From a bacterium (GTDB lineage Bacteria; Vulcanimicrobiota; Xenobia; RGZZ01): a DNA stretch of 8,334 nucleotides. The DNA lies in the NCBI GenBank assembly GCA_021782195.1, contig JAJXVI010000076.1:1-8334 (forward strand), given 5' to 3'. Numbering within the stretch: position 1 is the first letter of the stretch; the number at the start of each line of letters is the position of its first letter. Positions 7,363 through 8,334 of this stretch are shown here, piece after piece. The notes under the pieces are model-generated. The model saw nothing but the letters and a program-made list of their open reading frames with translations, had not been told where the DNA came from and made no database searches. The translations under genes were made by a program, and so were the position numbers.

Positions 7363-8160
7363 TCAGGATTCCTTCTTCTTGCGGTCTCTCAAGGCCAGCA
7401 TGGCCATTGCGCAGGTAACGAGCAGTGGGGTCGCTGGCTCCGGAAGGGTTGTGGATAGAGAGTTGTATCCGATGACGTTCATCGCCGTGATCTCTGCGGA
7501 ACTGAGGGTCGGGAAGGTTCCGGGCGTTCCGTATGCATCCTGCACGCGTACGACATGGGCGCCGCTGCTGTACCAGTCTCCATAGTCCGCTCCGCTGTTC
7601 TGGTTGAAGCCGACGAGATTCGTTGTGCCGTTGTTAATGGAGAAGTAGGAGGAGGCTGCAGATGTGGAATAGCTCCTCACTCCGGCCGCACTGAAGCGGA
7701 ACAGGTCTTCTGGACGGGAGTACGTGGTTCCGTTCAGCCCTGATCCGAGACCCAGTACTTCGTCAATTTCGTGCATCGTGGCTGCAGCCAGGGAGTACTT
7801 CGAGGCGGAACCGCCACTGGTGGTCAGATTCATGATCGACGTGTTCAATGAGACGGTGCCATCGAAGCCGTCAGGCGTGGCTCCAACAGAGTAGCCGAGC
7901 GTCGATGCATTCGCCACTGACACGCTGAGACTCGAGGAGTTGTCAACGGGATTGACGGTTCCGGCCGGAAGGGTCGCGAGTGCAGTGGCGGCGTTCTGGG
8001 TGGTGCCGACGGCAGCCAGTTGAGCGACGAAGCCTGAGTACGGGATGGTTCCGATCCACGTCGAGCTGGAGGCGAGACCGCTCGTGGTTTCCTGGAATTT
8101 GATGGGAACTGTCACCGCGTTGGTGAAGAAAGCGTCATACGTGCCGATAACCCCGCGCGA
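7363..8160 (-). CDS. PEP-CTERM-anchored metalloprotease-like secreted protein, N-terminus missing
   Basis: The C-terminus has the PEP-CTERM layout: LPEPATP, a hydrophobic stretch LLVTCAMAMLAL, then RDRKKKES. Such proteins are exported and processed by an exosortase. Upstream, the sequence resembles the NF038122-type secreted metalloprotease family: FFTNAVTVPIKF near the start, DGTVSLNTS, the zinc-site region MHEIDEVLGLGSGL (codons about 7735-7776), DLFRFSA, GVRSYSTS, YFSINNG, ADYGDW and a late MNVIGY. The expected HExxH reads HEIDE, so the second His is Glu. I recall HEIDEVLG in other PEP-CTERM proteins, so this may be a subfamily trait. Credible family sequence starts at about 8154-8160 (GVIGTYDAFF). 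The frame stays open to the window edge (TTG possible at 8319), but that extension looks like the antisense of another coding region. No signal peptide, ATG or ribosome site is present. The gene is therefore 5'-truncated by a rearrangement or a chimeric join. It converges on the propeller gene across 70 bp with no clear terminator. Confidence 0.75.
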   Translation of the reverse strand, partial: SRGVIGTYDAFFTNAVTVPIKFQETTSGLASSSTWIGTIPYSGFVAQLAAVGTTQNAATALATLPAGTVNPVDNSSSLSVSVANASTLGYSVGATPDGFDGTVSLNTSIMNLTTSGGSASKYSLAAATMHEIDEVLGLGSGLNGTTYSRPEDLFRFSAAGVRSYSTSAASSYFSINNGTTNLVGFNQNSGADYGDWYSSGAHVVRVQDAYGTPGTFPTLSSAEITAMNVIGYNSLSTTLPEPATPLLVTCAMAMLALRDRKKKES

Positions 8161-8163
8161 GAC

Positions 8164-8334
8164 GTCCGGCGGCCGAACGCGGGGAACCGCAACACCAATC
8201 TCTATTACGGCGGCGTGCTGCCCTACGCGGACGGTGACGGTGAGGTGTACGCGTACGCGATCTACAACACCAACCGGGGTCTCACCCCGCACACCGCGCC
8301 GCTCCCGCTGATCCGGCAATACGGTTACGGCTTC
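8164..8334 (+). other. Partial plus-strand coding-like frame of unknown identity, running off the right edge
   Basis: Read in frame from 8164, the plus strand gives 57 codons without a stop. They are rich in Tyr, Asn and Gly (NTNLYYGGVLPYADGDGE, then VYAYAIYNTNRG, ending QYGYGF). About 50 of the 57 third positions are G or C, clearly more than in the adjacent protease gene. No ATG or Shine-Dalgarno is present, and a TGA lies in frame at 8035-8037. It looks like the interior of a real gene joined to this sequence near 8150-8165. I do not recognise the family. Confidence 0.4.

Overview
The window is about 8.3 kb of GC-rich DNA, roughly 60% G+C by eye. It carries a lipoprotein with a lipobox and a secreted protein ending in a PEP-CTERM anchor, so the source is most likely a Gram-negative bacterium with an exosortase system. 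Verrucomicrobiota, Planctomycetota or a proteobacterium would all fit. No rRNA or other phylogenetic marker is present, so the assignment stays open. No tRNA, rRNA, CRISPR array, transposase or phage gene was recognised.

Layout, left to right. Positions 1-1377 (+) hold the C-terminal half of a YdiJ-like FAD/Fe-S dehydrogenase, with the FAD domain lying off the left edge. After a 113-bp gap, 1491-2459 (+) encodes a GDP-L-fucose synthase homologue with two changed active-site residues. Convergent with it, 2477-3448 (-) encodes a YegS/DagK-type lipid kinase. A 165-bp divergent intergenic region with palindromes separates the kinase from 3614-6208 (+), a large lipoprotein built around an internal duplication. 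A cytoplasmic-looking WD40-type propeller follows at 6285-7292 (+), with a GTG start behind a near-perfect Shine-Dalgarno sequence. Convergent with that, 7363 to about 8160 (-) encodes a PEP-CTERM-anchored metalloprotease-like protein whose N-terminus is missing.

Near 8150-8165 the credible minus-strand coding sequence stops abruptly. It is replaced by a plus-strand open frame with very high third-position GC that runs off the right edge. This is either a real rearrangement or an assembly chimera.

Functionally the window is a loose collection with a cell-envelope flavour: nucleotide-sugar synthesis, phospholipid phosphorylation, a surface lipoprotein and an exosortase substrate. No coherent new system can be demonstrated. 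The most worthwhile leads are the altered fucose-synthase active site, the duplicated architecture of the lipoprotein next to the propeller, and the junction near the right end.
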